Counted from the first letter of the stretch, positions 42,632-52,240 are shown. The stretch: 64,000 nucleotides of DNA from an uncultured Clostridia bacterium (GCA_934754495.1 CAKVHW010000003.1:117387-181386), one strand, 5' to 3'. The notes: generated by a model not told the origin, from the sequence alone. Made by a program: numbers and translations.

Positions 42632-42868
42632 TTGAACCACGTTTTGCAACTAGTGAAAGATACACTAGAAAACGAAAAACTCAGTGCAGAAGAACAACTG
42701 CAACTAACTAAAATCTGCGAATTAGAAGATGAGTTTGTAAAAGATTTTTCAAAAGAAAAATGGCGAGAGTATTTTAATTTAGACATAGAAAAAGGTCAAC
42801 TTGTAAACCTACAAATTGACCATGTTGTTGAGATTACTTATAACATTTGTAAAAAGTTGTTTAGATAG
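42632..42868 (+). CDS. Small helical protein of unknown function
   Basis: 78 residues from the TTG at 42632, seven bases after GGAGGTG; the ATG at 42617 overlaps that site. Helical and acidic (LSAEEQLQLTKICELEDEFVKDF). No family recognised. Its stop overlaps the convergent HEPN-type gene by eight bases. Confidence 0.5.
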   Translation: MNHVLQLVKDTLENEKLSAEEQLQLTKICELEDEFVKDFSKEKWREYFNLDIEKGQLVNLQIDHVVEITYNICKKLFR

Positions 42869-43673
42869 GATGTTTTTCTTTATAATCCCTATATTTTTCT
42901 AAATATTGATAAACATCTCTCTTTTTGATTTCTTCAATTAATTTAGTATTTTTAAGTATCTCATCATTAACTATAATCACAATTTCTAAACAAGCCAATG
43001 AATATAATATAACCTTATCAAAATTTGGTAAATACATTGAAATGTTATTATTAAAAGTATCTTCATTAATAGATAGTTTGTCTAATAATTTTTTATCAAC
43101 AATCATTCCATTATGCACTATATTATTTCTTATTGCATGCAATTCGTTATAAAGTGCAAATTCATAGTCAAGTTTTCCTTTTAATTCTGGGAACTTTTTA
43201 TAAAAATTAGATTTAGGATTATCGTTAAAACCTTTTGGTAAGTTACTATCGTTCTCTATATTGTACATCAACTTAAAAAATATATTTATGTATGTATCAG
43301 CATTAATCATTAAGCATTGAGATGCCCATTTATATTCATCAGCAAAATCCGACATTAATCTGAGTGTTGGATCATCAAATATTTTAATTGCTTCTGCATT
43401 TTCTTCTATAAAATTTTGAAAATTATCCAAGTTATAATTCAACATTAAATCATTATTATTAACATTTAAACAACTTAATATTTTTGAAAACTGATTATCA
43501 GGATTATCCTGCACTCCATTTTGAATAACTTTTATTATTTCTTGACCAATTGGTGTTTTTATAAGTTTGCTATTATCAATTAAAAATTTGTTTAAAAAGT
43601 ATTTATATCTGTCAAAAACTTTTTCAAGCCCCAGAATGACTTCATTTAATTTGAACGATTGATTATTATCCAT
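42861..43673 (-). CDS. HEPN-motif protein, candidate defence RNase
   Basis: 270 residues from the ATG at 43673 after GAGGATAA. All-helical composition. Near residue 190 it has ELHAIRNNIVHNG, matching the HEPN catalytic pattern R-N-x-x-x-H of RNA-cleaving toxins and abortive infection proteins. No partner antitoxin is recognised; the divergent coiled-coil membrane gene is a candidate partner. Not all proteins with this motif are nucleases, so function is inferred from motif and island context. Confidence 0.6.
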   Translation of the reverse strand: MDNNQSFKLNEVILGLEKVFDRYKYFLNKFLIDNSKLIKTPIGQEIIKVIQNGVQDNPDNQFSKILSCLNVNNNDLMLNYNLDNFQNFIEENAEAIKIFDDPTLRLMSDFADEYKWASQCLMINADTYINIFFKLMYNIENDSNLPKGFNDNPKSNFYKKFPELKGKLDYEFALYNELHAIRNNIVHNGMIVDKKLLDKLSINEDTFNNNISMYLPNFDKVILYSLACLEIVIIVNDEILKNTKLIEEIKKRDVYQYLEKYRDYKEKHPI

Positions 43674-43797
43674 ATTTATCCTCAATTAGTATTATAACAC
43701 ATTTGGATTGATAACGCATTAAATGAAAGTATTTTTATTATAAACTATGAAAAATCTTTTTTTAGTGCTATAATGTAAATATACGAGGTATGCACTA

Positions 43798-44184
43798 ATG
43801 GATTTTAATGAATATTTGAGAAGAATAAATTATCAACCAAATTCTGCTCACATCCCAGATAGTATTATAAAAGGATTTGAAGAAGAAAAACGCAAGGAAG
43901 AATTAGAAATACAGAAGGCCAATAAAATAATGCAAATGCAAAAAGATGTTGAAACTCAAAAACTTAGCCAAGACGCAATGGCCAGGCATTTACAAGAATT
44001 GGTTTCTTTACAACATGAGTATAATGTAATTATTCAAAACCAATGTGAAGAATTAAAAAGGCAAAATATTGCACAAAAGAATGAACTGAAGAAACAAAAG
44101 ATCTGGAATTGGATTACTTATGGAATAACAACAGCAATTGCTGTTGCTTCTGTTATTGCAACCTTTATTGGAATTTTTAAGTAA
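43798..44184 (+). CDS. Coiled-coil protein with C-terminal membrane anchor
   Basis: 128 residues: a coiled coil over about residues 25-100 and one membrane segment near the C-terminus (WITYGITTAIAVASVIATFIGIF). Ribosome site GAGGTA. No family recognised. It is divergent from the HEPN-type gene, separated by 124 bases, and is the last gene before the island's right end. Confidence 0.6.
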   Translation: MDFNEYLRRINYQPNSAHIPDSIIKGFEEEKRKEELEIQKANKIMQMQKDVETQKLSQDAMARHLQELVSLQHEYNVIIQNQCEELKRQNIAQKNELKKQKIWNWITYGITTAIAVASVIATFIGIFK

Positions 44185-44374
44185 ATGTTGAAAATGCACC
44201 CAAACGGTAAAATTGGGCAAAAGTGCCCCAAATCGTCACCGCGATTTGGGGTGGGTTTGATTAAAGTTAGAAAAGATAGTCAATTTGATTGAGATTTTGG
44301 GTTAAATTGGCTATAATTTTGATGATAATTGATAAAATGTGTGATAGAAAAGTTATTTTAATAATTTTCCATTT
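44185..44374. other. Right-end non-coding region of the island
   Basis: It contains a perfect 10-bp hairpin, CCCCAAATCG (44226-44235) and CGATTTGGGG (44242-44251), without a T run, then AT-rich sequence to the core site. Confidence 0.7.
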
Positions 44375-44419
44375 CTCCTAAGCGAAACGCCGGCGGTTCG
44401 ACTCCGCCCACTCACACCA
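44375..44419 (+). pseudogene. 3' half of the split tRNA-Arg(CCU)
   Basis: CTCCTAAG, anticodon stem GCGAA, T-arm GGCGG/CCGCC, acceptor CACTCAC and ACCA. All stems match the 5' half at 40265. Confidence 0.93.
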
Positions 44420-45024
44420 TTATATTTTTCTAAGTCCTTAATGATTGATAATGTTTATATCAATAACCTCAATTTAATGTAGGGGAATAGGGTTGAATTT
44501 TAAGATTTAAAGTTAAAACATAAGGCCATCGTATTTAATTGCGATGGTCTTTTTGTTGTAATAATATTTAGGACAATAATAACTTTGAGGTGTTAAAGAA
44601 TGCTGTAATATTTGTGTTGTGATTATAATAATTGTGTAATATTTGTTATACTATTTTGTGTGAAATATTTGTGATTGCATATTGTAAAGAAATAATAGTA
44701 TATATATTTGTTAAGAAAAAATAAAAAAGTTGTAATTTTTTATTTGTGATAATATATTGTCATAAACGTGTGTGATATTGTCACAAAATATATATAATAT
44801 AATATATTTTTATAAAATTAACGACATAAACATGTGTTTCTATGCAAAAATATCAATTTATAAAAAAATTCATTTTTGTGTGTTTTTTAATATATTTTTT
44901 ATGTAAAAAATCAAGACGAGGACTTATGGTGTTATGATAAGATATATGTTTGTTGCTATATAAAAACAAAAAAAACAGACACTTAATAATGTCTGTTTTA
45001 AAAATTAACTTGTTTGACTTTTAA
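44420..45024. other. AT-rich non-coding gap of about 600 bases
   Basis: Apart from two terminators (44522-44553, for the former tRNA-Arg, with stem GGCCATCG/CGATGGTC; and 44972-44999, for the minus-strand gene, with stem AAAACAGACA/TGTCTGTTTT) I see no gene. The stretch 44600-44900 is unusually AT-rich and full of stop codons. Confidence 0.65.
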
Positions 45025-45864
45025 TTAAAACTTGAGATAAGGAAGATCGTCTTTTATTTGATTTAGTAACTTCATTGAATCATTTTTTGTATCTAATTTT
45101 GCAATCTCTTTTAATATAATGGTGTCCATTAAATCTTGTGTTTGGTTAAGGTGTTCTGTTACTTGGTAAGCATTTTGTTTTAACTTTACATGATTAGTAG
45201 AGAAGTATTTTTCATAAGCAGTATTTGATAGTTTTGATAGTTGTACTAATTCTTTTGGAACAACTTTATTGTCAGATAGTGCTGGATTCATTTCTCTATA
45301 AATATCATATGTCTTTTTGAAAATTATGTATTCTTTTATTTTTTGAATATAAGGAATCGTCATTGTTTTAAAGTCTTCCATGTTTTCAATGCTGTTTAGG
45401 TAGTTGTCTGTTGTGTTGCAAAGTGTTTCGTGCATCACATAATTTTCTTCAGAAGAAAGATTTTCTTTTGCTGAGACTGGTCGATATGCTTTATCTATTC
45501 TGTAAAGATTATATAATTCTTTTGTGTTTAGCTTTTTATACGATTTTAATATGATGTTTTTGAAAGTGAAGTAGTCGTATATTGTTGCGTGCAATCCTTC
45601 GTGATAGGCGATAGACAAAGCATGTTCTGGTTCGGTTGCAAATTTATTTGTTTTTATAATTGTTATTACATCTGGTTTTTTCTGGCTAAATATTGCATTG
45701 ATTCCCAGCATAGTATTATTACAATTTTCCAAAACAAGTTTGCGTGCTTCTCGGTTATTTTCTTTTGCGTTTTGATTTTCGTACTCTTGAAGCATTTCTA
45801 GTTTGCTTGTTTCGTTTATTTTATTCCAATATTTTATAATATCGGTGTAAAGTGTTTGTTTCAT
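45025..45864 (-). CDS. Protein with HExxH motif, possible zinc metalloprotease
   Basis: 279 residues, soluble, no signal peptide, mostly helical. AYHEGLHATIYDYF (residues about 86-99) has the HExxH zinc-binding pattern, and a later MHETLCNT could provide the third ligand. No known family recognised. The gene lies just outside the island. Ribosome site GAGGGGAAA. Confidence 0.6.
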   Translation of the reverse strand: MKQTLYTDIIKYWNKINETSKLEMLQEYENQNAKENNREARKLVLENCNNTMLGINAIFSQKKPDVITIIKTNKFATEPEHALSIAYHEGLHATIYDYFTFKNIILKSYKKLNTKELYNLYRIDKAYRPVSAKENLSSEENYVMHETLCNTTDNYLNSIENMEDFKTMTIPYIQKIKEYIIFKKTYDIYREMNPALSDNKVVPKELVQLSKLSNTAYEKYFSTNHVKLKQNAYQVTEHLNQTQDLMDTIILKEIAKLDTKNDSMKLLNQIKDDLPYLKF

Positions 45865-46005
45865 AATTTTCCCCTCGTATTTAATGAGAGTATATCATAT
45901 TGATTTTTTCTTTTCAAGATGCATTTTATTTATTGTGTTGTTAAACTTGTGGTTTTTGTTTTAATGTGTTACCATTATTGTAAATTAAATGGGAGATTTA
46001 ACATT

Positions 46006-46464
46006 ATGATTAATAAATGGGACAAAAGATTTATGGAAATGGCAAAACTTGTGGGAACATGGAGTAGCTGTTTTAAAGAAAATAGAAAAATTGGAACCGT
46101 AATTGTACGTGATAAAAGAGTACTTACAACTGGTTATAACGGAGCACCTGCTGGCATAAAAAGTTGTGTTGAACGTGGCGAGTGCTTAAGACAAAAACTT
46201 GAAATTCCTAGTGGAAAAAATGCAGAAATTTGTTATGCTGTTCACTCAGAACAAAATGCAATCTGTCAGGCGGCTAAAATGGGTGTTTCGTTGCAAGGTG
46301 CAACCTTGTATTGCACTCACCAACCATGTTCTATGTGTACAAGGCAAATTATCAATGCGGGTATTATTAGGGTGGTATATCAAAATCCATACCCAGATGA
46401 TTTTTCGTTAAAACTATTTAAAGAGGCTGGCATTGAAGTGGTGGTTTTGCCTGAAGAAAAGTAA
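46006..46464 (+). CDS. Deoxycytidylate deaminase-like enzyme (ComEB family)
   Basis: 152 residues from the ATG at 46006 after GGGAGA. Zinc-binding deaminase motifs: VHSEQNAI (His and catalytic Glu) and HQPCSMCTRQII. TTGYNGAPAG is typical of dCMP deaminases, which supply dUMP for thymidylate synthesis. Length is normal. Confidence 0.92.
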   Translation: MINKWDKRFMEMAKLVGTWSSCFKENRKIGTVIVRDKRVLTTGYNGAPAGIKSCVERGECLRQKLEIPSGKNAEICYAVHSEQNAICQAAKMGVSLQGATLYCTHQPCSMCTRQIINAGIIRVVYQNPYPDDFSLKLFKEAGIEVVVLPEEK

Positions 46465-46529
46465 ACCCAAATGTAATTATACAACCATATTGTAAAGATA
46501 TTTAAGCGACAAAATGTAAGGAAGTAATA

Positions 46530-47180
46530 ATGAAACAAATTGTAAATCCAGTTATTAGAAAACCAGCAAACGAGGGAATTGTGCCTTATTGGAGTGATCA
46601 AAGTAAATATTTGATGCTTGGCTCAATAACAGCGATTGATGGAATGAGAAAAGGTTTTTATTATGCTAGTGACAGAAACCAACTTTGGGCTCTTATGGAT
46701 TATTGTTTAGGCGGAAACGATTTTGGAAATCTAAAAAATGAGTTAAAACAAAACTATTTGTCGTTTGCAAGCGAAAAACAAACAAAAGAGCAATTTGAAC
46801 AACATAAAATAGAAATTCAAAACAGGTTTAAACAAACACTAGATGAATATCACTTTGCTATTTGCGATGTTTTTAAGGAATGTTGGTTTAACAATAATAG
46901 TTCGCTAGACCAAGATATCATTATGCGAAATGATAATTATCCATATATTACTAGCAAAGCAGAACTTCAAGAGATAATTGATGCAGGAAATGTAAAAACA
47001 ATTTTTTGCAACAGTAAATTTGTTGAAAATGAGTTTAGAAAACTAAACATTAAAGGCGATTATGAAATTGTTTCGCTTATGAGTCCATCGCAACGCAGGG
47101 GAGTAATAGAAAAGAAGATGGCGGACTGGAAACCTAAGTTTGATGCGGTAGTAACAAAGAACAATAATAATCAAAAATAA
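46530..47180 (+). CDS. Uracil-DNA-glycosylase-superfamily protein (deoxyinosine/mismatch type)
   Basis: 216 residues. LMLGSITAIDGMRKGFYYASDRNQLWALM aligns with the 'LGSxPGxxSxxxxxYYxxxxNxFW' motif of Mug/HIDG-type glycosylases, and SLMSPSQRR with the second motif. It probably removes deaminated bases. Next to a dCMP deaminase gene, this gives a small nucleotide-hygiene pair. No clear catalytic residue can be named from sequence alone. Confidence 0.75.
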   Translation: MKQIVNPVIRKPANEGIVPYWSDQSKYLMLGSITAIDGMRKGFYYASDRNQLWALMDYCLGGNDFGNLKNELKQNYLSFASEKQTKEQFEQHKIEIQNRFKQTLDEYHFAICDVFKECWFNNNSSLDQDIIMRNDNYPYITSKAELQEIIDAGNVKTIFCNSKFVENEFRKLNIKGDYEIVSLMSPSQRRGVIEKKMADWKPKFDAVVTKNNNNQK

Positions 47181-47271
47181 AAACATATTTGCGAATAATA
47201 ATTGTAGTAGAGTCCAATTTAAAGCATAAAACAAAAAAGTAAATTATTTTAAAAAAACTTGCTTCAAAATA

Positions 47272-47300
47272 TTGACACGGTTCTACAAATTTGATATTAT
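47272..47300 (+). promoter_or_regulatory. Promoter of tRNA-Ala/tRNA-Ile
   Basis: TTGACA (47272-47277), 17-base spacer, TATTAT (47295-47300), 18 bases before tRNA-Ala. Confidence 0.85.
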
Positions 47301-47317
47301 TATATCGCAAATGTTTT

Positions 47318-47394
47318 GGGGGTATAGCTCAGCTGGCTAGAGCACCTGCCTTGCAAGCAGGGGGTCAAGAGTTCGAATCTCTTTATCTCCACCA
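47318..47394 (+). tRNA. tRNA-Ala(UGC)
   Basis: Acceptor GGGGGTA/TATCTCC with G-U pairs, anticodon stem CCTGC/GCAGG with loop CTTGCAA, encoded CCA. Confidence 0.97.
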
Positions 47395-47455
47395 TTTTTT
47401 TAAATCTCCCTTATGATTTAAAAACGACAGTTGTAAAGTCGTTAAAACAAAATAT

Positions 47456-47532
47456 AGGAGTGTAGCTCAGCCGGTTAGAGCACCACCCTGATAAGGTGGG
47501 GGTCGGTGGTTCGAGTCCACTCACTCCTACCA
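47456..47532 (+). tRNA. tRNA-Ile(GAU)
   Basis: Acceptor AGGAGTG/CACTCCT, anticodon stem CCACC/GGTGG with loop CTGATAA, encoded CCA. No rRNA genes follow. Confidence 0.97.
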
Positions 47533-47535
47533 GAT

Positions 47536-47564
47536 AAAGTAAGTATTAGTACTTACTTTTTTTT
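47536..47564 (+). terminator. Terminator after tRNA-Ile
   Basis: AAAGTAAGTA and TACTTACTTT stem with a four-base loop and T run. Confidence 0.88.
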
Positions 47565-47730
47565 GTTTTCTTACACCTTATCAGTGGTTTTAGGGTTTTT
47601 CCTTAAAAGCACCTTGGTTTTTGGAATAAAGAGAAATCACAATGTATTTCAATTATTTTTTTGTGTTCTTTAATTTATGAATATCACTAATTGACTAAAT
47701 TCTTAATATAATGCCTTAAAGAGGTGGAGT

Positions 47731-48675
47731 ATGTTACATAAATTAGAATCTATACAACAAATGCTAAATAATTCGCCAATGATTGAAATAGAGTATGAGT
47801 ATTTAGGGAAAACAGGTGTAATATATGCAAAATGTGAGTGGTATTCGCTTACTGGCAGTATAAAAGATAGGGTTGCTTATCAAATTTTTCATGATGCATA
47901 TAAGTGTGGTGCATTAAAAAACGGTAACAAAGTTGTGGAAGTAAGTAGTGGGAATATGGGCATATCTGTAAGTGCTATAGCCAATATTACTGGAAATCCA
48001 ACAACCATAATAATGCCACGAAATATGAGCGATGAAAGAAAGAAACTTATAAAACTATATGGTGCAAAACTAAAACTTGTGAACGATTTTAGTGAGGCTT
48101 TTAAATTGTGTGAAAAAATGCAAAAACATGGTTGTTTTTGCCCACAGCAATTTGCTAATACACAAAATAAACTTGCACACCAAAACATCACAGGGAAAGA
48201 GATTGCTGATAAGGTGGCAGGCAAGGGTGTTAAGTATTTTGTAAGTGGGGTAGGAACAAGCGGAACACTTATGGGTGCTGGCGAATATTTAAAGCAAAAA
48301 CTAGGACTAAAAGTAATTGCTATGCAACCTAAAAATGCACAAATTTTAAACACAAATATCGCCCCAAAGCACCATAAAATTCAAGGAATAAGCGATGAGA
48401 TTGTGCCACGGTTGTATGATAAAAATGTGGTTGATGGTTTTGTTGCGATTGGTGACAATGATGCTATTGCAATGGCTAAAAAACTATGCAAGTGCTTATC
48501 GCTTCCTGTTGGTATTTCGGGTGGCGCAAATTTTTTAGCAGGAGTAATGCTTGGTGAAAAAGTGGCCACTGTTTTCCCTGACGACAACAAAAAATACCTT
48601 AGCACCGATTTGTGTAAAGTTGTAAGGTCTAAATTAGTAAGCCAAATCAAATTAAAATCGGTAAGATATATTTAG
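47731..48675 (+). CDS. Cysteine synthase-like PLP enzyme
   Basis: 314 residues after AGAGGTGGAG. SLTGSIKDRVA holds the PLP lysine, SSGNMGISV is the substrate loop and VSGVGTSGTLMGAGEYL the phosphate-binding loop of the CysK/CBS fold. It makes cysteine or a related beta-substituted amino acid; the exact substrate is open. No serine acetyltransferase is seen next to it. Confidence 0.88.
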   Translation: MLHKLESIQQMLNNSPMIEIEYEYLGKTGVIYAKCEWYSLTGSIKDRVAYQIFHDAYKCGALKNGNKVVEVSSGNMGISVSAIANITGNPTTIIMPRNMSDERKKLIKLYGAKLKLVNDFSEAFKLCEKMQKHGCFCPQQFANTQNKLAHQNITGKEIADKVAGKGVKYFVSGVGTSGTLMGAGEYLKQKLGLKVIAMQPKNAQILNTNIAPKHHKIQGISDEIVPRLYDKNVVDGFVAIGDNDAIAMAKKLCKCLSLPVGISGGANFLAGVMLGEKVATVFPDDNKKYLSTDLCKVVRSKLVSQIKLKSVRYI

Positions 48676-48740
48676 TGTAATTTGCTTTTGCTTGACCAAA
48701 AAATTATGGTATAATCCTTTTTATAAAAGGAAGGTAAAAT

Positions 48741-49628
48741 ATGAGTTTTTCAAGTGAAGTAGTAGATAAAATTATTGCACGTTTTAATGATCGTAAAATG
48801 TATAATAGCAAAGCAGCATTTGAAAAATGGCTTGCAAAAAAAGAAAAGGATAATGCAAAACCATATCATTTGTTTTACCCATTTAGCAATCTGATTACGG
48901 TTGAAACTATGAAAATAGACGGTATGCGATACTATGTGTTAAATAGACAATTTTGCAAAAAAACCATATTTTATTATCACGGTGGAGCATATATTTCTCG
49001 TCCAACAATCATGCATTGGAGATTTGTAGAAACATTGCTTTTAAAGACTGATGTTTGCATGGTTTTCCCAATATACCCACGTATGCCACAATACACTTGC
49101 CACGACTGCATAAGTAAGTGTGTAAAATTATATAACAATTTTTTAAAAAACAACGATGTTGAAGAAGTTATTTTTATGGGTGATAGTGCAGGTGGCGGAC
49201 TAGCTCTTGCAATGAGCGAACAAGTAAAAAAATTGCCTGAAAAACGAGTAAAAGCAATACTTATTTCCCCTTGGATTGATGTGAATACAAATAACAAAGA
49301 GTCAGATGTAATACAGCCAACTGACAAAATGCTTTCTAAAAAGGGACTTCATATGCTTGGAAAAATTTGGAGCAATGGTAATCTAAAAGACCCTGTTGCT
49401 AGCCCGATTTGGGGTGATTTAACAAGGGCAGATATTATGGTTGTTGTTGGCACAAATGACTTACTTTACCCTGACACAAAGGTGCTATGCAAACTTGCAA
49501 AAAAGCAAGGAACTAGTGTGGACTTTCACGAATATAAAGATATGTGTCATTGCTTTATTTTGATGCCAACACCAGAAGCTGAAGATGCTACAAAACTTGT
49601 TTTGAAAGAGATAAATAGAAAGGTGTAA
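48741..49628 (+). CDS. Alpha/beta hydrolase, hormone-sensitive-lipase type
   Basis: 295 residues. FYYHGGAYISRP carries the HGG oxyanion motif and FMGDSAGGGLA the nucleophile serine; a Asp and His late in the sequence (NDLLYPD, MCHCF) can complete the triad. Family members cleave esters such as acetylated sugars or lipids. No signal peptide. The start follows AAAAGGAAG. Confidence 0.85.
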   Translation: MSFSSEVVDKIIARFNDRKMYNSKAAFEKWLAKKEKDNAKPYHLFYPFSNLITVETMKIDGMRYYVLNRQFCKKTIFYYHGGAYISRPTIMHWRFVETLLLKTDVCMVFPIYPRMPQYTCHDCISKCVKLYNNFLKNNDVEEVIFMGDSAGGGLALAMSEQVKKLPEKRVKAILISPWIDVNTNNKESDVIQPTDKMLSKKGLHMLGKIWSNGNLKDPVASPIWGDLTRADIMVVVGTNDLLYPDTKVLCKLAKKQGTSVDFHEYKDMCHCFILMPTPEAEDATKLVLKEINRKV

Positions 49629-49748
49629 ATATTGCTTTTAAAGCTTTAATGCTATTTATATTAAGATAAATCCAAATCTAATGAATACAGGTTTGTATAA
49701 ATTAATTGAATAAGTACTTTTTAAAATAGATATTAATATTACAATAAA

Positions 49749-49778
49749 AAAGACCGCATTTAATTGTGGCCTTTTTTT
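49749..49778. terminator. Bidirectional terminator between the two hydrolase genes
   Basis: AAAGACCGCA and TGTGGCCTTT pair with one mismatch and are flanked by A and T runs. Confidence 0.75.
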
Positions 49779-49819
49779 GCTTTAAAATATTGTGTTGTTA
49801 TTTATAATTGTACAGTAGT

Positions 49820-50704
49820 TTAATTGTTTTCTTCTAAAAAATTAAGTATATCGGAAAAAACTTCTTCTTTGTTAAGTTCGTTGTGAAGTTCGTGACGGCA
49901 ATCTTTGTATAATTTTAACCTTGCATTAATACCTTTTTTCTTGAAGGTTTTTTCAAGTTTGATAAGGCTTTTTCCGTTGTTTCCAAGAGGGTCTTTATCG
50001 CCCGCAATAATTAAAATTTTTGTATCAGGTGCAATATTTTTAATTCCTTTGTTAAGCTTTCTTAGGTTTTTAAATAAGTTGTTGTAAAAACTTAGTGGAA
50101 ATGATACACCGCAAAGTGGGTCGTTGTGATATTCATTCCAAACATTAATATCTCTAGACAACCAGTTGTGGTCGCTAAATTTTTTTTCATATCCACCAAA
50201 AGATATTTTTTCGATTATTTTGCCAGAACGATTTTTGCCAAATATTGATAAAAATCCAGTGACAAGTTTGCCAAAACCAAACACCGCATCACTGCCATTT
50301 CCTGTACCAGAAAGCACAATTTTTTTAGCAAGGTGACATACTTGAATGTATTTTTGTGCTACAAGGCTTCCAAACGAGTGTCCATAAACAATCAAAGGGT
50401 AGTTGTAGTTTTTGGTTATAAATTCAGAAATTGTTACGGCATCTTTAACGCACTCACTGTAAATGTCGCCTTCGCTAAAACCTGCTTTTCCGCTTTCAAC
50501 TGCTTCCTTGCCGTGACCACGTTGGTTGTAGGTTATTACGATATAGCCGTTGTCGTTAAAAAACTTTGCAACATGTTCGTATCTAAGGCAATGTTCTTGC
50601 ATGCCGTGGATTAGTTGGATTACACCCTTTGGGCTTTTTACATCATCATAAACGTACAAGGTGATAGGGCGGTTGTCAAATGAAATTATTTCTTTTGTTT
50701 TCAT
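49820..50704 (-). CDS. Alpha/beta hydrolase, monoacylglycerol-lipase type
   Basis: 294 residues. QLIHGMQEHCLRYEHVA is the oxyanion region typical of monoacylglycerol lipases, YGHSFGSLVA holds the nucleophile serine, and AGDKDPLGNN and DCRHELHNE provide Asp and His. It starts two bases after the glpK stop with a ribosome site inside glpK, so the pair is one operon. It may release glycerol from lipids for GlpK. Confidence 0.85.
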   Translation of the reverse strand: MKTKEIISFDNRPITLYVYDDVKSPKGVIQLIHGMQEHCLRYEHVAKFFNDNGYIVITYNQRGHGKEAVESGKAGFSEGDIYSECVKDAVTISEFITKNYNYPLIVYGHSFGSLVAQKYIQVCHLAKKIVLSGTGNGSDAVFGFGKLVTGFLSIFGKNRSGKIIEKISFGGYEKKFSDHNWLSRDINVWNEYHNDPLCGVSFPLSFYNNLFKNLRKLNKGIKNIAPDTKILIIAGDKDPLGNNGKSLIKLEKTFKKKGINARLKLYKDCRHELHNELNKEEVFSDILNFLEENN

Positions 50705-50706
50705 AA

Positions 50707-52155
50707 TTAATTTCCTTTTAAACTTAAATTAACTGTTTTCTTCCATTTTTTGTAATACTCGTTGGCTAGTTTTTCGTTCATCTTAGGTGAAAATTCTTCT
50801 TTTATTTTGTACATGTTTTTAATGTCGGTTATGGTAAAGGTTTTTGTTGCAATTCCAGCCATATATATTGCCCCCATTGCTGTGGCTTCACTGCTAAGCC
50901 CAAGCAAAACATTTTTCCCAGTAATGTCGGCTAAATATTGTGTTAAAAACTTGTTTTTTGTGCCACCGCCGTCAACTTTTAATTCGTGTATTTTAATTCC
51001 TTTTAGTCTTTCCAAAATATCACGAGTATTGTATGCCATGCTTTCTAAAATACTGCGAGCAATATGTGATTTGTCACAACCATATGTTAGTCCAATAATT
51101 GCGGTTTTTGCATTGCTGTTCCAGTAAGGAGCACCAAGACCTGTGAATGCAGGAACAAAATATACACCATCGTTGGATTGAAGTTTGCAAGCAAGGTCAT
51201 CAATTTCGTCATAACTATCAAATAATTTAAGGTCGCTTTTCAACCATTCAATGGCACTGCAAGCAGAGTACACGCTTCCTTCAATGGCATACTTTGTTTT
51301 GCCACCAATAGTGTAAGCAATAGTTGAAAGTAATTTGTTTTCGTTTACAATTTTGTCGCCGGTGTTAACAAGTGTAAAACTTCCAGTTCCGTATGTGGTT
51401 TTCGATGACCCTTCGGTCACGCAACTTTGACCAAATAGGCTAGACTGTTGGTCACCAATCATGGCACATAGTGGAATATCAAAAAAGTCTTTGCATTTTC
51501 CCACAATGTGGTCACAAGACACAACTTCTGGTAATGTGTTTTTAGGTATTTTGAATAGTTTTAAAAGTACTGGGTCCCATTCAAGGGTGTTAATGTTAAA
51601 TAGCATTGTACGGCTGGCATTTGTGGTGTCGGTCACAAATTCGCCTGTCATAATATAGGCTAGGTATGTGTTAATGTTTCCAAAACACAAGTTGCCGTCT
51701 TTTGCTAAAGCTTTGGCTTTTGGCACATTGTTTAAAATCCATTCCATTTTGCTTGCGCTAAAGTAGGCGTCAGGAATAAGACCTGTGCGGTTTTTAACAA
51801 CCCTTTTTAAATGCGAACTAAGTCTTTCAATTCGTTTGCTTGTACGGCGACATTGCCATACAATAGCATTGTATACAGGCTCGCCAGTAGTTTTGTCCCA
51901 TGCAACTACTGTTTCACGTTGGTTTGTGATTCCAATACCGATTACATCTTTTGGGTTAATACCATTTAGTACTTCCTTTAAAGATGCAAACTGAGCATCT
52001 AGTATTTCTTTAGGGTCTTGTTCTACCCAGCCAGGCTTTGGGAAATACTGCTTAAATTTGTGGTTTGAAGTAGTTATAATTTTTTTTGCCTTAACATCAA
52101 AAAGTACACTTCTAGCACTAGTTGTGCCTTCGTCTAGTCCAATAATATATTTCAT
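50707..52155 (-). CDS. glpK: Glycerol kinase
   Basis: 482 residues from the ATG at 52155, eight bases after AGGAG; a TTG two codons earlier is less well placed. FGGY-kinase motifs: IGLDEGTTSARSVLFD, NQRETVVAWDKTTGEPVYNAIVWQCRR, and YLADITGKNV near the C-terminus. It phosphorylates glycerol to glycerol-3-phosphate. The usual PTS-phosphorylated histidine region is not obvious to me. It is divergent from the dehydrogenase genes. Confidence 0.95.
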   Translation of the reverse strand: MKYIIGLDEGTTSARSVLFDVKAKKIITTSNHKFKQYFPKPGWVEQDPKEILDAQFASLKEVLNGINPKDVIGIGITNQRETVVAWDKTTGEPVYNAIVWQCRRTSKRIERLSSHLKRVVKNRTGLIPDAYFSASKMEWILNNVPKAKALAKDGNLCFGNINTYLAYIMTGEFVTDTTNASRTMLFNINTLEWDPVLLKLFKIPKNTLPEVVSCDHIVGKCKDFFDIPLCAMIGDQQSSLFGQSCVTEGSSKTTYGTGSFTLVNTGDKIVNENKLLSTIAYTIGGKTKYAIEGSVYSACSAIEWLKSDLKLFDSYDEIDDLACKLQSNDGVYFVPAFTGLGAPYWNSNAKTAIIGLTYGCDKSHIARSILESMAYNTRDILERLKGIKIHELKVDGGGTKNKFLTQYLADITGKNVLLGLSSEATAMGAIYMAGIATKTFTITDIKNMYKIKEEFSPKMNEKLANEYYKKWKKTVNLSLKGN

Positions 52156-52240
52156 ATTCAATTCTCCTAATTTATAAATATCTTAACACAAAAATAATTT
52201 TTTAAAAAACAAAATGTAATAATAACTAAAACTTGTGCAA

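Noticed and set aside
43798..44184. Coiled-coil membrane protein as a phage holin or spanin
   Set aside because: It has a long cytosolic coiled coil with one terminal TM and no lysis genes nearby.
44226..44251. Perfect hairpin CCCCAAATCG/CGATTTGGGG as a terminator
   Set aside because: No T run follows on either strand; kept only as an unexplained hairpin in the island's right end.
47318..47532. tRNA-Ala/tRNA-Ile as part of an rRNA operon
   Set aside because: These two tRNAs often lie in the 16S-23S spacer, but no rRNA sequence flanks them and they have their own promoter and terminator.
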